Below, one piece after another: positions 27,364 to 36,955 of a stretch of DNA of 64,000 nucleotides (its first letter is position 1; the number at the start of each line of letters is the position of its first letter). The stretch is from Actinomyces timonensis DSM 23838 (GTDB taxonomy: Bacteria > Actinomycetota > Actinomycetes > Actinomycetales > Actinomycetaceae), in contig NZ_JH806634.1 in assembly GCF_000295095.1 (NCBI RefSeq), positions 483,092-547,091 on the forward strand, in the 5' to 3' direction. The notes under the pieces are model-generated. The model ran no database searches and was not told the DNA's origin. It saw only the letters and a list, made by a program, of their open reading frames with translations. The translations under genes were made by a program, and so were the position numbers.

Positions 27364-30300
27364 CAGCGGTCTCCTTCCTCGACGGCCACGCGCGGCACCA
27401 CCATCAGCAATGGACGGATCAACGTGTGCGCGGGCGAGTGCTGCGTGATGAGCTCGCGCTCCTGCTCCACTGTGCGGCGCTGGGAGCGCAGCTGGCGGTT
27501 CTGGATGAGGCGGCCGGCGTCGTCATCCCAGGAATCCACGCGAGACGCCCAAGCGGCCACCCGCCCCGCGGCCTCGTCCTCCGCCGCGCGCATCGTCAGA
27601 TCCATCTGGGTCTTGGCCGCATCCACCGCAGGTGCGATGAGCGCTGTCAGCAACTCCAGCTCCGCGGGCGCGCCAGTGTTGGCCTGCTCCTGCGCGACCC
27701 CGACCGCTGCGAGCATGTCCGCCGGGGAGTCGTGCACGGTGGCGAGGCGAGCGGGCGCGAGTGCGCGCCCCGCCGCCATATCGGCGCGGGCCGCCTTCAC
27801 GTCCAGGAAGGGGAAGGCCACACTCACACTCACCATCGACACTGTCCGACCCGCCTGGTTCGTCAAGGTGCCCAGGAGCAGGACGGTGGGCGAGTCCACG
27901 TCCCCGTGGACGGCGAAGACCGAGGAACGCCCCAGGCGCGCCAGGACACGATCCCCCGCCCACTCCAGAACCGGATGCAGCGGCCCCAGGTAGTGCGCCT
28001 CCGGCCAGGAGGAGTCCGAGGAATCCCGCAGGGCCTCCGTCAGCAGCTGCGCGCCCTTGCGCTGCGTCGTCGCCAGCCGCAGATGCTCCTGCACACGGCG
28101 GTCATGCAAGTAGGACTGGGGGAGGACCGCCAGTCGAGCGCGCAAGCCCTTCGGCGGGACCATCTCGGCCACATGCTCGGCGCCGTGCTCGCGCCACGCC
28201 ACCCCGCCGCCACCCGCGGTTTCGGCCGCTTCCTCAGGGCGCTCGTAGAGCTCGGTGAGGGCCTGCCGCAGGTAATCCACCTGTGTGGGGAACAATGCGG
28301 AGGCCACCAGGCGCGCTGGCGGGCCCGCTGGCGTCGCCCCGCCGTCGGCGCTTGCTCGCACGGCCTCGGTGCTGGCGCCTGGCTGCGCGGCCCCGGTGAG
28401 ACGGGCGAAGAGCGCCGCCATCGGATCCCGGAGGAGAGCCTCGTCCACGTCCGGGACGACGTCGTCGATATCCGTGCCAGCTTGAAGCGCCTCGCGGATC
28501 GCCTTCTCCTCCTTCTCCCCGGAGTACAGGCCCATGAGGGAGGCGGCGTCACCCAGCGCCCGGTGCGCCTGGTCCTCCTTCTCCATCAGCCGCGTCAGCA
28601 CGCGCACATCCCCGGAGAACCCCGGGTCGGAGGGGCTGAGCAGCAGTGTCGTGATCTGAGGGGAGGTCTCCTGCCCATAGCGGTCGATCCGGCCATTGCG
28701 CTGCTCGATGCGGATGAGCGACCAGGGAATGTCGTAGTGGATGAGCTCATGGCACTGGGAATGCAGATTGACGCCCTCTGAGGCGACATCACCAGTGATG
28801 AGGACGCGCACCGGTGTGTGCGATTGGCGGAAGTCCTCAACGATCTCCTGCTGCTCCACGTCAGACAGGCTGCCGTGCATGACGCGCACCGCCTCCTGGG
28901 GCAGCTTCAGGTCATGGCGCAGGTGCTCGGCCAGCCAGTTCAGGGTGGCGATGCGCTCGGCGAAGACCACCACCCGCGCGGCCGAGTGGCTGCCGATGCC
29001 GATCCGCGCCAGCTCGTCCAGTAGCGCCTGGTACTTGCCGGAACTGGTGGTGTTCGCGGCGGTGGCCAGCTAGCGCAGCCTGGCCAGGGCCTGGGACTGC
29101 TCGGAGGACGCCATCGCCTCCTCGCTCGCCGCGCGGGAACGGCGCCGGGCCAAGCGTTGGTCGATCGTCTCGATGAGCGCGGCGGGGGAGGAGAGGAAGG
29201 CCTTGGCCAGTGTCCAGGAGAACAGCGCCTCACCCGCGCGGGCCGAAGCGCCCGGAGTGCTGCCAGGCGCGGCGGCGCCGTCGGGACGGTGCAGCCAGGA
29301 ACGGGACAGCTCTTCGGCAACCGCTTCCTCCTGCGCCGAGGGGTCCACCAGGCGATTAACCGGGGCAAGGCGCTCGCGCCAGCGGCCGCCCACGACGTCG
29401 CGCACCTCGGGGGAGTGCCGGTGGCGGCGGATCACCAGGCGCTTGACCGCGGCCTTGTCCAGCGTGCCGTCCGGGTGCACCGCCGTTGGCTCCAGGAGGC
29501 GGATGAGCTCGGCGAAGGACGCGCGATCCCCGTTGTGCGGGGTGGCCGAGGCCAGGATGAGGGCGTCGGTCTGGCGGGCCAGGATGTCCGCCAGCCGGTT
29601 GTTGAGCGTGCCCTTGTTGGTGATGTTGTGCGACTCATCGATGACGACGGCGTCCCAATGATGGCGCCGCAGGTGACTCAGGTAGCGGTCGGACTTGAGA
29701 GTGTCGATCGAGATGATGGCGCGGTGGTAGACGGAGAAGGGATTGCGAGTGGCCGGCACCGACCGCCGCACCCGCTGGATGCCCACGGAGTCCAGGCGCA
29801 CGAAGGGCAGGGCGAAGCGGGACCACATCTCGTGCTGCATCTGCTCCAGCACATGGCGCGGGGTGACGATGAGGATCCGCTCACCCCGGCCCCGGCGCAC
29901 CAACTCGGCCAGGATCATGCCGATCTCCAGGGTCTTGCCCAGGCCCACGGCGTCGGCCAGCAGGATGCGCGGGCGCAGATTGGCGGGATCCAGCGCCTGG
30001 CGGACCGCGGCCAACTGGTAGGGCAGCGGGTCCGCGAGGACATCGCCCACCACCGCGAGGTCCGTCGAGCTCGCCGGCAGCGGGGTCTTGCGCAGAGTGG
30101 CCTCCAGCCACAAGCGGGCGAGCCGGTGGCGGGTGGACGGATCCGCGACCACGCGGGTGCGGCGCGGATCCACCGGGGTGATGCGGTCGAGGGCCTCGCT
30201 GAACTGGGCGGTCGTGTCCCGCACCAGCTCGGACAGGCCCTGGGCGGTGAGAATGAGGCCATCGGCGTTGCGCGAGACCTGAGTGACCAGCCAGTCCTCG

Positions 30301-30416
30301 TCACGCACCCGGACCACAGAGCCAGGGGCGACGTCGAGTCCAGTGGAAGGATCCGCAGCAACCGGGGGCGCGGAGAGCGAGGAGGCGGTGGTGGGAGCAG
30401 GGACGGCCGTGGTCAC
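27363..30416 (-). pseudogene. SNF2-type helicase (DrmD-like) with in-frame amber codon
   Basis: 1,018 codons from a GTG at 30416 (an ATG at 30473 is an alternative) interrupted by one TAG at 29072-29070, with the frame open on both sides. The N-terminal half has Walker A LLADAVGLGKTLEIG, VIDESHNITNKG (DESH box) and SATPHNGD. The distal half begins with ALLDELARIGIGSHSAARVV and has HYDIPWSLIRIEQRNGRIDR, the SF2 motif VI of SNF2/HepA helicases. Order and coupling to the methyltransferase match class 1 DISARM drmD-drmMI. The amber would give a roughly 448-residue stump lacking the second RecA domain, unless suppressed or a sequencing error. Confidence 0.8.
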
Positions 30417-30473
30417 GGGAGTGATCCTACGGAGCCGAGGCGGCCGCCGCGCGCGCTCGCGAACCTCTCCCAT

Positions 30474-30830
30474 GCGCGTGATCGAGATGTGACTCGTGTC
30501 GGGGCGGGGCCCCGGGCGGGCGGCGCCGCAAGGCGGCCGGGCGGTCGGGGTGGTGATTGTGCTGGGCGAGCGGGGGTGAACTGGCGCGAGCCCGGGCGCA
30601 CTCGATTCGCGGCTGCTCGCATCGTTGCGCCCAGCGGGACAGAATCTCGCTGGGAACGACAGATGCGAGCGCTCGTGGATCCGTGCGAGCCCGCATCGCC
30701 CGGATTCTCCTCCGCTCGCTCAGCTATATCGCCCTCCCCGGGCTGTTGCGCTCAAAGTTTGTTGGAGACAGTGAGTGCGCGGAAGGCTTACCGTCGTGAG
30801 CGCACCGAGGAAGTACCCGGAGGGGCCGCG
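30474..30830. other. Intergenic interval upstream of the DISARM-like operon
   Basis: About 350 bp that should contain the promoter of the SNF2-methyltransferase operon, transcribed leftward. No gene is supported. No clear -10/-35 pair or palindrome stood out. Confidence 0.4.
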
Positions 30831-31406
30831 TCAGCTTGCCGCGAGGGTGGCGAATCCTGGCACCTGTTCTCGGCTCAACCGGTCAAGGAGCTCCGTGCGG
30901 GTCCATCGGGGCCCGCGTCGCCCGGTCCGTTGGAGGATCTTCTCGATCGCATCGTCGATCAAGGCGGGGTAGAGCCCCCACAGGTCGAGGAGGAAGTCGT
31001 CAGGAGACTGACTGAACAGCTGTCCAGGGAGTACGTCGTCGGGGAAGTCCCTGAGGTTGAAGGTCACTACGACGTCAGCTCGGCCCGCGGCTGCCGCAGC
31101 GACGACATGATTGTCATCCGGGTCCGGTAGGCCGCTGACGGTCTCCTCCGATCCGGGCTCCACGGTGGCTCGCGCATCCGGAAGCGCGGTGTTCATCTGG
31201 TGGAGAAGGCGGGTCACATACGCCTGTGTTTCCTCAGGATCCCTGCCGCGACGCGCTCGCAACTCGACGATCGTCTGCCTCAGCTCGTTCTCGATGCGGT
31301 CGCTCCACACGGGTCTGTACGCGGGGCCCGTCCCCAGTTCGAGGAGCAGATCTCGCAGCACGCTTGGCACGAGGACGCAGGTGTCCAGCAGAGCGGAAAA
31401 GGTCAC
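30831..31406 (-). CDS. PIN-domain toxin (VapC/PIN_3-like)
   Basis: 191 residues from a GTG that overlaps the antitoxin stop (GTGA). SALLDTCVLVPSVLRDLLL supplies the first catalytic aspartate, LPDPDDNHVVAAAAAG the central acidic cluster, and VVTFNLRDFPDDVL the last aspartate of a PIN ribonuclease. These proteins cleave RNA and are held in check by the co-encoded partner. The length fits the longer PIN_3 class found with excisionase-like antitoxins. It sits at the outer edge of the island. Confidence 0.85.
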   Translation of the reverse strand: MTFSALLDTCVLVPSVLRDLLLELGTGPAYRPVWSDRIENELRQTIVELRARRGRDPEETQAYVTRLLHQMNTALPDARATVEPGSEETVSGLPDPDDNHVVAAAAAGRADVVVTFNLRDFPDDVLPGQLFSQSPDDFLLDLWGLYPALIDDAIEKILQRTGRRGPRWTRTELLDRLSREQVPGFATLAAS

Positions 31407-31891
31407 TGGTGCGCCCCGTGGCGCGCGTGCCCGAGGGCTTCGCGGAGGGCCGCCGGATCCTCGTCGTAGTCGCCGAAGTACTGGGAGTCGGCGACCATGT
31501 CTGACAGCGCCTCGTGGGCCTGCCTGCGTTGGCGCGCCTGATAGTCGAGAACATCCGCGAGCAGAACCCTGCGGTGCCGACTGACCTTCTCGAAGGGGAT
31601 CCTCCCGGACTCAAGCAGCCGCACCAGCGTGGGGCGGGAGACACCCAGCAGGTCGGCGGCCTCCTGAGTGGTCAACGTCAGGTTCTGCGGCGCCACGGTC
31701 ACGGCGAGTCCGTCACGCATCGCCGTCGCGACGAGCTCAAGGGCATCCGCCATCTGCCTCGACAAGGAGATGACGCGGTCACCGACCATGAGCCGGGGCT
31801 CTGCCCCCGCGGCGCTCAAGCCATCGACGATGTCGCCGAAGCGGCCCGCCACCGCCTCGTCAGGCAGATAGGTCCTGCTTGCCACGGTCAT
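31403..31891 (-). CDS. HTH (excisionase-type) antitoxin
   Basis: 162 residues from the ATG at 31891, chosen for the GGGAGG ribosome binding site; the frame stays open further upstream, but that part is not protein-like. Residues about 80-130 (LTTQEAADLLGVSRPTLVRL, LLESGRIPFEKVSRHRRVLL) form the winged HTH of MerR/excisionase-like DNA-binding proteins. It is coupled to the PIN toxin by a 4-bp overlap and probably represses their common promoter, in the AT-rich stretch at about 31,900-31,940. Confidence 0.85.
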   Translation of the reverse strand: MTVASRTYLPDEAVAGRFGDIVDGLSAAGAEPRLMVGDRVISLSRQMADALELVATAMRDGLAVTVAPQNLTLTTQEAADLLGVSRPTLVRLLESGRIPFEKVSRHRRVLLADVLDYQARQRRQAHEALSDMVADSQYFGDYDEDPAALREALGHARHGAHQ

Positions 31892-32127
31892 CGGGCGCCT
31901 CCCATCACCGATGTTCGTTTTGTTCGAATTGATGGTATCGATCTCCTCTTGCCCGAGCAAGCCCCGATGAGGCACGCCTCTCGGGTGGCGCAATCGGGCC
32001 GCGGTTTCCCGCATCAGGACGGGGTTTTCGCTGACAGGATGGGGGAGGGGCCCGCGGTCGGGATTCCCAGACGCCCCGTGAGCAGGACGAATATGTGCGG
32101 CGCGGGCGAGGCGTTTATTCTATCGTT

Positions 32128-33573
32128 ATGCGGCACGGCGCGGGGAACAAGCACAGGTCGGGGTGGTGGCAGATCGCCCCATCCTGCGCGCTCGTGCTCA
32201 GCGGCGTCGCCATGGTCGGCGGCTACGCGCAGGCCCACGACGGCGTCGCCCTGCCCGGCACCACCATCGCGGGCCAGGACGTCACCGGCCTCAACCACGA
32301 CCAGATCGTCGACCTCGTCTCCCACCGCTTCAACGAGGCCCAGGTGACCATCCGCGTCGGAGACAGCACTCAAACGGCCACCCTGTCCGAGGCGGGCGTC
32401 CTCCTCGACGCCGACGCCACCGCCGATGCCGCCGTCGACGGCGCGGGCTCCTTCGTCCCCACCCTGCGATCGATCGCTGGCCCCCGCGAGGTCATCCCCG
32501 CGGTCAGCCTCGATGAGAACGCCTTCGCCGACTTCCTCGCCTCCACCCAGACCCTGGCCGGCTCTGCCCTCGTCTCCGCGACCATCCAGCTCAGCGCCGA
32601 CGGGAGCACCTTCGAGGTCGTCCCCGACTCCTCCGGCACCGGCGTCGACGGCGCCGCGATCCGCGCATCGCTGACCACCACCGCCCGCTCCCTGAGCGGG
32701 GGCGAGATCACCGTGGCCGCGGCGGCCCAGGAGGCCTCGACCACCACCTCCCAGGCCGAGAGCGCCGTCACCGCGGCCAACGCGCTCATCACCGCGGACG
32801 TCACCCTCACCGGCTCGGGCTCCTCCTGGACCGCGACAACGGCCGAGAAAGCCTCCTGGGTCACCGCCAGCGCCACCGACCAGGGGATGACCGCTCAAAT
32901 CGACCCCGCCAAGGTCCGCGCCTGGGTGGACGCCCACGCCGCCGAGGTCGACAAGGCCCCCGTCGACACGATCACCAACGTCGACGCCGCCGGTAATGAC
33001 CTCGGCCTCGCCCGCCCCGGCAGGCCCGGCACGCGCACCACCAACGCGCAGGAGGTCGCCGACGGCATCGCCTCCGCCCTCACCGCCGGGACCGACTACT
33101 CCGGCGCCCTCGCCTCCGAGCCCGTCGAGCCCTCGACCCAGACCCGCACCGTCCCCTCGGGCCCCGAGCGCTTCGCCTACCAGGCCGCCGACGGCGAGAA
33201 ATGGGTCGACGTCAACCTCACCGATGACACGATGACCGCCTACGTCGGCACCACCGTCGCCCACGGGCCCGTGAGCATCAACCACGGCGAGGAATCCGGC
33301 GAGTGGGCCACCAAGCTCGGCACCTACCACGTCTACCTCAAGAACGAGTCCCAGGACCTCGGCTGCACCCCCGGCTTCCCCTACTGCCAGAAGGACGTTC
33401 CCTGGATCGCCTACTGGGACGGCAACTTCGCCATCCACGGCGCCCCCTGGGCCACCGAGTTCGGCTACGACTCGGGCCAGACCAGCCATGGCTGCGTCAA
33501 CGCCCCCGTCGAGGAGGCCCGCTGGTTCTACGACTTCGTCGAGATCGGCACCACCGTCGTCACCCACGAGTGA
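32128..33573 (+). CDS. L,D-transpeptidase (YkuD) with peptidoglycan-binding domain
   Basis: 481 residues from the ATG at 32128. An N-terminal hydrophobic segment (IAPSCALVLSGVAMVGGY) anchors or exports the protein. Next comes a PG_binding_4-like region (LPGTTIAGQDVTGLNHDQIV) and a long Ala/Thr-rich section. The C-terminal YkuD domain has FAIHGAPWATEFGYD followed by SHGCVNAPVEEARW, carrying the catalytic cysteine and histidine. It forms 3-3 cross-links in the cell wall, as in other actinobacterial L,D-transpeptidases. It marks the return to core chromosome. Confidence 0.93.
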   Translation: MRHGAGNKHRSGWWQIAPSCALVLSGVAMVGGYAQAHDGVALPGTTIAGQDVTGLNHDQIVDLVSHRFNEAQVTIRVGDSTQTATLSEAGVLLDADATADAAVDGAGSFVPTLRSIAGPREVIPAVSLDENAFADFLASTQTLAGSALVSATIQLSADGSTFEVVPDSSGTGVDGAAIRASLTTTARSLSGGEITVAAAAQEASTTTSQAESAVTAANALITADVTLTGSGSSWTATTAEKASWVTASATDQGMTAQIDPAKVRAWVDAHAAEVDKAPVDTITNVDAAGNDLGLARPGRPGTRTTNAQEVADGIASALTAGTDYSGALASEPVEPSTQTRTVPSGPERFAYQAADGEKWVDVNLTDDTMTAYVGTTVAHGPVSINHGEESGEWATKLGTYHVYLKNESQDLGCTPGFPYCQKDVPWIAYWDGNFAIHGAPWATEFGYDSGQTSHGCVNAPVEEARWFYDFVEIGTTVVTHE

Positions 33574-33795
33574 GCCCCGCGGCGGTCAGCGCGCCCAGCC
33601 CGCCCCCGGCGCCCACCTGCCCCGGGCGGGGCGCTCCCGGCAGCGCCGCGGTTGTGCCCAGCGCCATAGCCGCGGGCCGCTGGCTGTTTTCGCCGCTCAC
33701 CGACGAGTGCCATAGGATGACCGGGATTGACGCCATCCATGGACGTCCGCCGGACGACGGCGCACCTGCAACCCACCATTCGGAGTAGATCCCCC

Positions 33796-35229
33796 GTGAA
33801 GAGCACTGTCGAGAACCTAGACCCCGCGCGCATCAAGCTGACCGTGGAGGTCCCCTACGAGGAGCTCAAGCCCAGCCTCGACGCCGCCTACAAGGAGATC
33901 GGCTCGCAGGTCCAGGTCCCCGGCTTCCGCCGCGGGCACGTCCCCGCCCGCGTCATCGACCAGCGCGTGGGCCGCGCCGCCGTCATCCAGGAGGCCGTCA
34001 ACACCGAGCTGCCCAACCGCTACCGCGACGCCATGGCCGAGTCCGGCCGCGTCCCGCTGCTCCAGCCCGAGGTCGAGGTCACCGAGCTGCCCAACGTCAC
34101 CGGGGAGAACGGCGGCCAGCTCGCCTTCACCGCCGAGGTGACCGTGCGCCCCGAGTTCGACCTGCCCAAGCTCGACTCCGCCGAGCTGACCGTCGACGCC
34201 GTCGAGGTCACCGACGAGGACATCGACTCCGAGCTCGACTCCCTGCGCGCCCGCTTCGGCTCGCTGAAGTCCGTGGGCCGCAAGGCCAAGACCGGCGACT
34301 TCGTCACCATCGACCTGTCCGCAGTCATCGACGGCGAGGAGGTCGACTCGGTCTCCGGCGTCTCCTACGAGATCGGCAAGGGCAACATGCTCAAGGGCCT
34401 CGACACCGCGCTGCGCGGCCTCAAGGCCGAGGAGTCCGCCACCTTCACCACCGAGCTCGCCGGTGGCGAGCACGCCGGTGAGCAGGCCGAGGTCACCGTC
34501 ACCGCCTCCGCCGTCAAGCAGCGCGAGCTGCCCGAGGCCGACGACGAGTTCGCCCAGATGGCCTCCGAGTTCGACACCATCGCGGAGCTGCGCGAGGACC
34601 TCGCCAAGCAGGCCACCGACCGCAAGACCGCCGACCAGGCCGTCGCCGCCCGCGACGCCCTCCTCGACCTCCTGCGCGACAAGATCGACTTCGAGGTCCC
34701 CCAGGCCGTCATCGACAACGAGATCAGCCAGCACCTCGCGGCCGAGGGCAAGGAGGGCGACGAGGGCCACGCCGCCGAGATCCGCGACGACGTCGCGGGC
34801 GGCGTGCGCGACCAGATCATCCTCGACGTCCTCGCCGAGACCCTCGACGTGCGCGTCGACCAGAACGAGCTCCTGGACTTCCTCTTCCAGACCGCCCAGC
34901 AGTACGGCATGGAGCCCGGCCAGTTCATGCAGGGCGCCCAGCAGGCCGGCCAGATCCCGGCCTTCGTCTCCGAGCTCGCCCGCAACAAGTCCCTCGCCAT
35001 GGCGCTGCGCCAGGTGACCGTCAAGGACTCCGAGGGCAAGGTCCTCGACCTTTCTGAGTTCATCGGCTCCGACGAGGCCGACGCCGCCGCCATCGTCGAC
35101 GAGGTCGAGCGGGTCGCCACCCCGGCCGACGCCGACGAGAAGGACGGCTCCGCCGACTCCGGCTCCTCGCCGTCGTCCGCCTCCTCCGCCAGCGCCGAGA
35201 GCGCGGCGAGCGCCGACAGCGCCAAGTGA
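33796..35229 (+). CDS. tig: Trigger factor (peptidyl-prolyl isomerase chaperone)
   Basis: 477 residues from the GTG at 33796 (KSTVENLDPARIKLTVEVPY is the usual N-terminus; an upstream in-frame ATG is not supported). The ribosome-binding signature lies in VPGFRRGHVPARVIDQRVG. The FKBP-like domain follows at about 150-245 (TGDFVTIDLSAVIDG), then the C-terminal chaperone domain. The tail after about 435 is an acidic Ser/Ala-rich extension typical of actinobacterial trigger factors. It binds nascent chains at the ribosome exit. In most actinobacteria clpP1 follows directly; here two ABC cassettes intervene. Confidence 0.96.
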   Translation: MKSTVENLDPARIKLTVEVPYEELKPSLDAAYKEIGSQVQVPGFRRGHVPARVIDQRVGRAAVIQEAVNTELPNRYRDAMAESGRVPLLQPEVEVTELPNVTGENGGQLAFTAEVTVRPEFDLPKLDSAELTVDAVEVTDEDIDSELDSLRARFGSLKSVGRKAKTGDFVTIDLSAVIDGEEVDSVSGVSYEIGKGNMLKGLDTALRGLKAEESATFTTELAGGEHAGEQAEVTVTASAVKQRELPEADDEFAQMASEFDTIAELREDLAKQATDRKTADQAVAARDALLDLLRDKIDFEVPQAVIDNEISQHLAAEGKEGDEGHAAEIRDDVAGGVRDQIILDVLAETLDVRVDQNELLDFLFQTAQQYGMEPGQFMQGAQQAGQIPAFVSELARNKSLAMALRQVTVKDSEGKVLDLSEFIGSDEADAAAIVDEVERVATPADADEKDGSADSGSSPSSASSASAESAASADSAK

Positions 35230-35292
35230 CGCCACGCCGCTGAGCTCCTGCCGTCGGGCGCGCCCGGCGACACTCCCAGGCGACCGATACGA

Positions 35293-35331
35293 CAGTGGGC
35301 CGCCACCTCCACGTGAGGTGGTGGCCCACTG
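35293..35331 (+). terminator. Hairpin terminator after tig
   Basis: CAGTGGGCCGCCACCTC and GAGGTGGTGGCCCACTG pair over 17 bp with one G:T wobble around a 5-base loop. It lies about 60 bp after the tig stop and before the TetR operators. Confidence 0.75.
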
Positions 35332-35377
35332 CCATTCGTACTGGCCATTGACCTGATCGCTCCTGGTGCCTACCATG

Positions 35378-35407
35378 TGACTGATCGGTCACATGACTGC
35401 TCAGTCA
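35378..35407. promoter_or_regulatory. Tandem TetR operators
   Basis: Two near-palindromic 14-mers, TGACTGATCGGTCA (35378-35391) and TGACTGCTCAGTCA (35394-35407), are spaced 16 bp centre to centre just upstream of the TetR gene's GGAGGG ribosome binding site. Two half-turn-spaced sites suggest that two regulator dimers bind cooperatively and autoregulate the exporter operon. Confidence 0.75.
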
Positions 35408-35418
35408 TAGGAGGGTTC

Positions 35419-36111
35419 ATGCCGCACCCCACGTACTTCAACCTCCCCGACGACAAGCGCGCCCGGGTCCTGGCCGCCCTCAAGGCCGAGTTCGCCGCCC
35501 ACCCGTACCCGCGTGCCTCAGTCGACCGCATCACAGCTACCGCAGGGATCTCAAAAGGCAGCTTCTACCAGTACTTCGCTGACAAGCAGGACGCTTACAC
35601 CTACCTCGTCGCTGAGCTCATGGGGCAGCGCCTGGCCGTGGCGGACACCCCTGTCCCTGAGGCCTCCTTCGAGCAGGTCCTCGCAGCTATGGTCCTGGGA
35701 AGCCAGGACCTGCACCGCCGCGATCCCCAGGCCTGGGCCGTCCTTTCTCACGCCCTGGCCGACGACGCGCCCGACGTCCTGGCGACAGGCGAGGCCCTGC
35801 CCGGTGGCGTGCGAGCCTGGGCGCATGCCGCCCTGGCGGCTGGCCAGGCCTCCGGAGAGCTGCGCGCGGACGTGAGCCCCCAGACCGCCGCCTGGCTCAT
35901 CGAGCGCACCCTGCTGGGGCTGCCCGAGCACCTCATGAGGCGCCTGGCCATCGACCCCCAGGAGGTCGCCGCCTCGGGCTCCGTCTTTGACACGCCCGAG
36001 GTCCGCCAGGTTGCCCACGAGGTCATCTCCATGCTCACCGCAGCGCTGGTGGTCCGCGCACAGGATGAGGGCCTTGGCCCCGGCGCAGCAGGGGAGGCGG
36101 ACCATGACTGA
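35419..36111 (+). CDS. TetR family regulator
   Basis: 230 residues from the ATG at 35419 with a TAGGAGGG ribosome binding site. The N-terminal HTH is clear (RASVDRITATAGISKGSFYQ then YFADKQDAY). The C-terminal ligand domain is unremarkable. The last bases overlap the ABC ATPase start by eight, so regulator and exporter form one operon controlled at the tandem operators directly upstream. The ligand is unknown; a toxic or antimicrobial compound exported by the transporter is likely. Confidence 0.92.
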   Translation: MPHPTYFNLPDDKRARVLAALKAEFAAHPYPRASVDRITATAGISKGSFYQYFADKQDAYTYLVAELMGQRLAVADTPVPEASFEQVLAAMVLGSQDLHRRDPQAWAVLSHALADDAPDVLATGEALPGGVRAWAHAALAAGQASGELRADVSPQTAAWLIERTLLGLPEHLMRRLAIDPQEVAASGSVFDTPEVRQVAHEVISMLTAALVVRAQDEGLGPGAAGEADHD

Positions 36112-36955
36112 CGCCATCACGATCACCGACCTGGGCTTCACCTACCGGGGAGCCGCCAGAGCGGCGCTTGAGGTAGTGAGCCTGAACGTGCAACGCGGTG
36201 AGGTCGTGGGGCTGCTCGGCCCCAGTGGCGCTGGCAAGTCCACGCTCCAGCGGATCCTGACCGGGCTGCTGCGCGGTTACACCGGCAGCGCGCGCGTTCT
36301 GGGCCGTGAGATCTCCACCTGGGGGCGTCAGCTCTACGAGCGTGTGGGTGTCGCCTTCGAGAACCCGATCCATATCGGTTCCCTGACGCTTGCGGAGAAC
36401 CTCGCATACTTCGCGCGGCTCTATGCCGCCCCGGGCCGCCCGGTCAACGAGCTCCTGGAGGCAGTGGATCTGGGTGCCGACGCCGACCTGCGAGCCGACC
36501 GCATGAGCAAGGGCATGGGGGTGCGTTTCAACGTCGCCCGGGCGCTAGCGCACCGCCCCGAGCTTCTCTTCCTCGACGAGCCGACCGCCGGGCTCGACCC
36601 CGTGCGCGCCACCCAGATGGCGCGCCTCATCGCCAGCGAGCGGGATCGCGGCGCCACCATCGTGATCACCACCCACGACATGACTCTTGCCCACGAGGCC
36701 TGTGACCGAGTCGGCTTCATCTGTCGGGGCCGCCTCGTGGAGGTCGGGCAGCCCGACGAGCTGTGCCTGCGCCACGGCTCCCGCCAGGTGCGCCTGATCT
36801 GGGAGGGCGGCAGCGGCCTCTACCCGCTGGATACCCTGGCCGACGACGTCCTCTTCCATGAGGCCCTGCGTACCCAGACGGTGCGAACCCTCCACTCGCG
36901 CGAGGCCGACCTCGCGCAGGTCTTCGCCGCAGTCACCGGTCAGGAGCTGTCATGA
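36104..36955 (+). CDS. ABC exporter ATP-binding protein
   Basis: 283 residues. Walker A GPSGAGKST, a degenerate signature (SKGMGVRFNVARAL in place of LSGGQ), Walker B LLFLDEPTAGLDP and H-loop ITTHDM are visible. It overlaps both the TetR gene and the following permease gene, giving translational coupling. It powers the two membrane proteins that follow, in the style of drug or bacteriocin exporters with a DrrA-like ATPase. Confidence 0.92.
   Translation: MTDAITITDLGFTYRGAARAALEVVSLNVQRGEVVGLLGPSGAGKSTLQRILTGLLRGYTGSARVLGREISTWGRQLYERVGVAFENPIHIGSLTLAENLAYFARLYAAPGRPVNELLEAVDLGADADLRADRMSKGMGVRFNVARALAHRPELLFLDEPTAGLDPVRATQMARLIASERDRGATIVITTHDMTLAHEACDRVGFICRGRLVEVGQPDELCLRHGSRQVRLIWEGGSGLYPLDTLADDVLFHEALRTQTVRTLHSREADLAQVFAAVTGQELS

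Noticed and set aside
32014-35376. Long minus-strand open frames opposite the L,D-transpeptidase and trigger factor genes
   Set aside because: Low-complexity Gly/Leu/Val/Asp translations mirror the real plus-strand codons; the opposite strand encodes well-known families.
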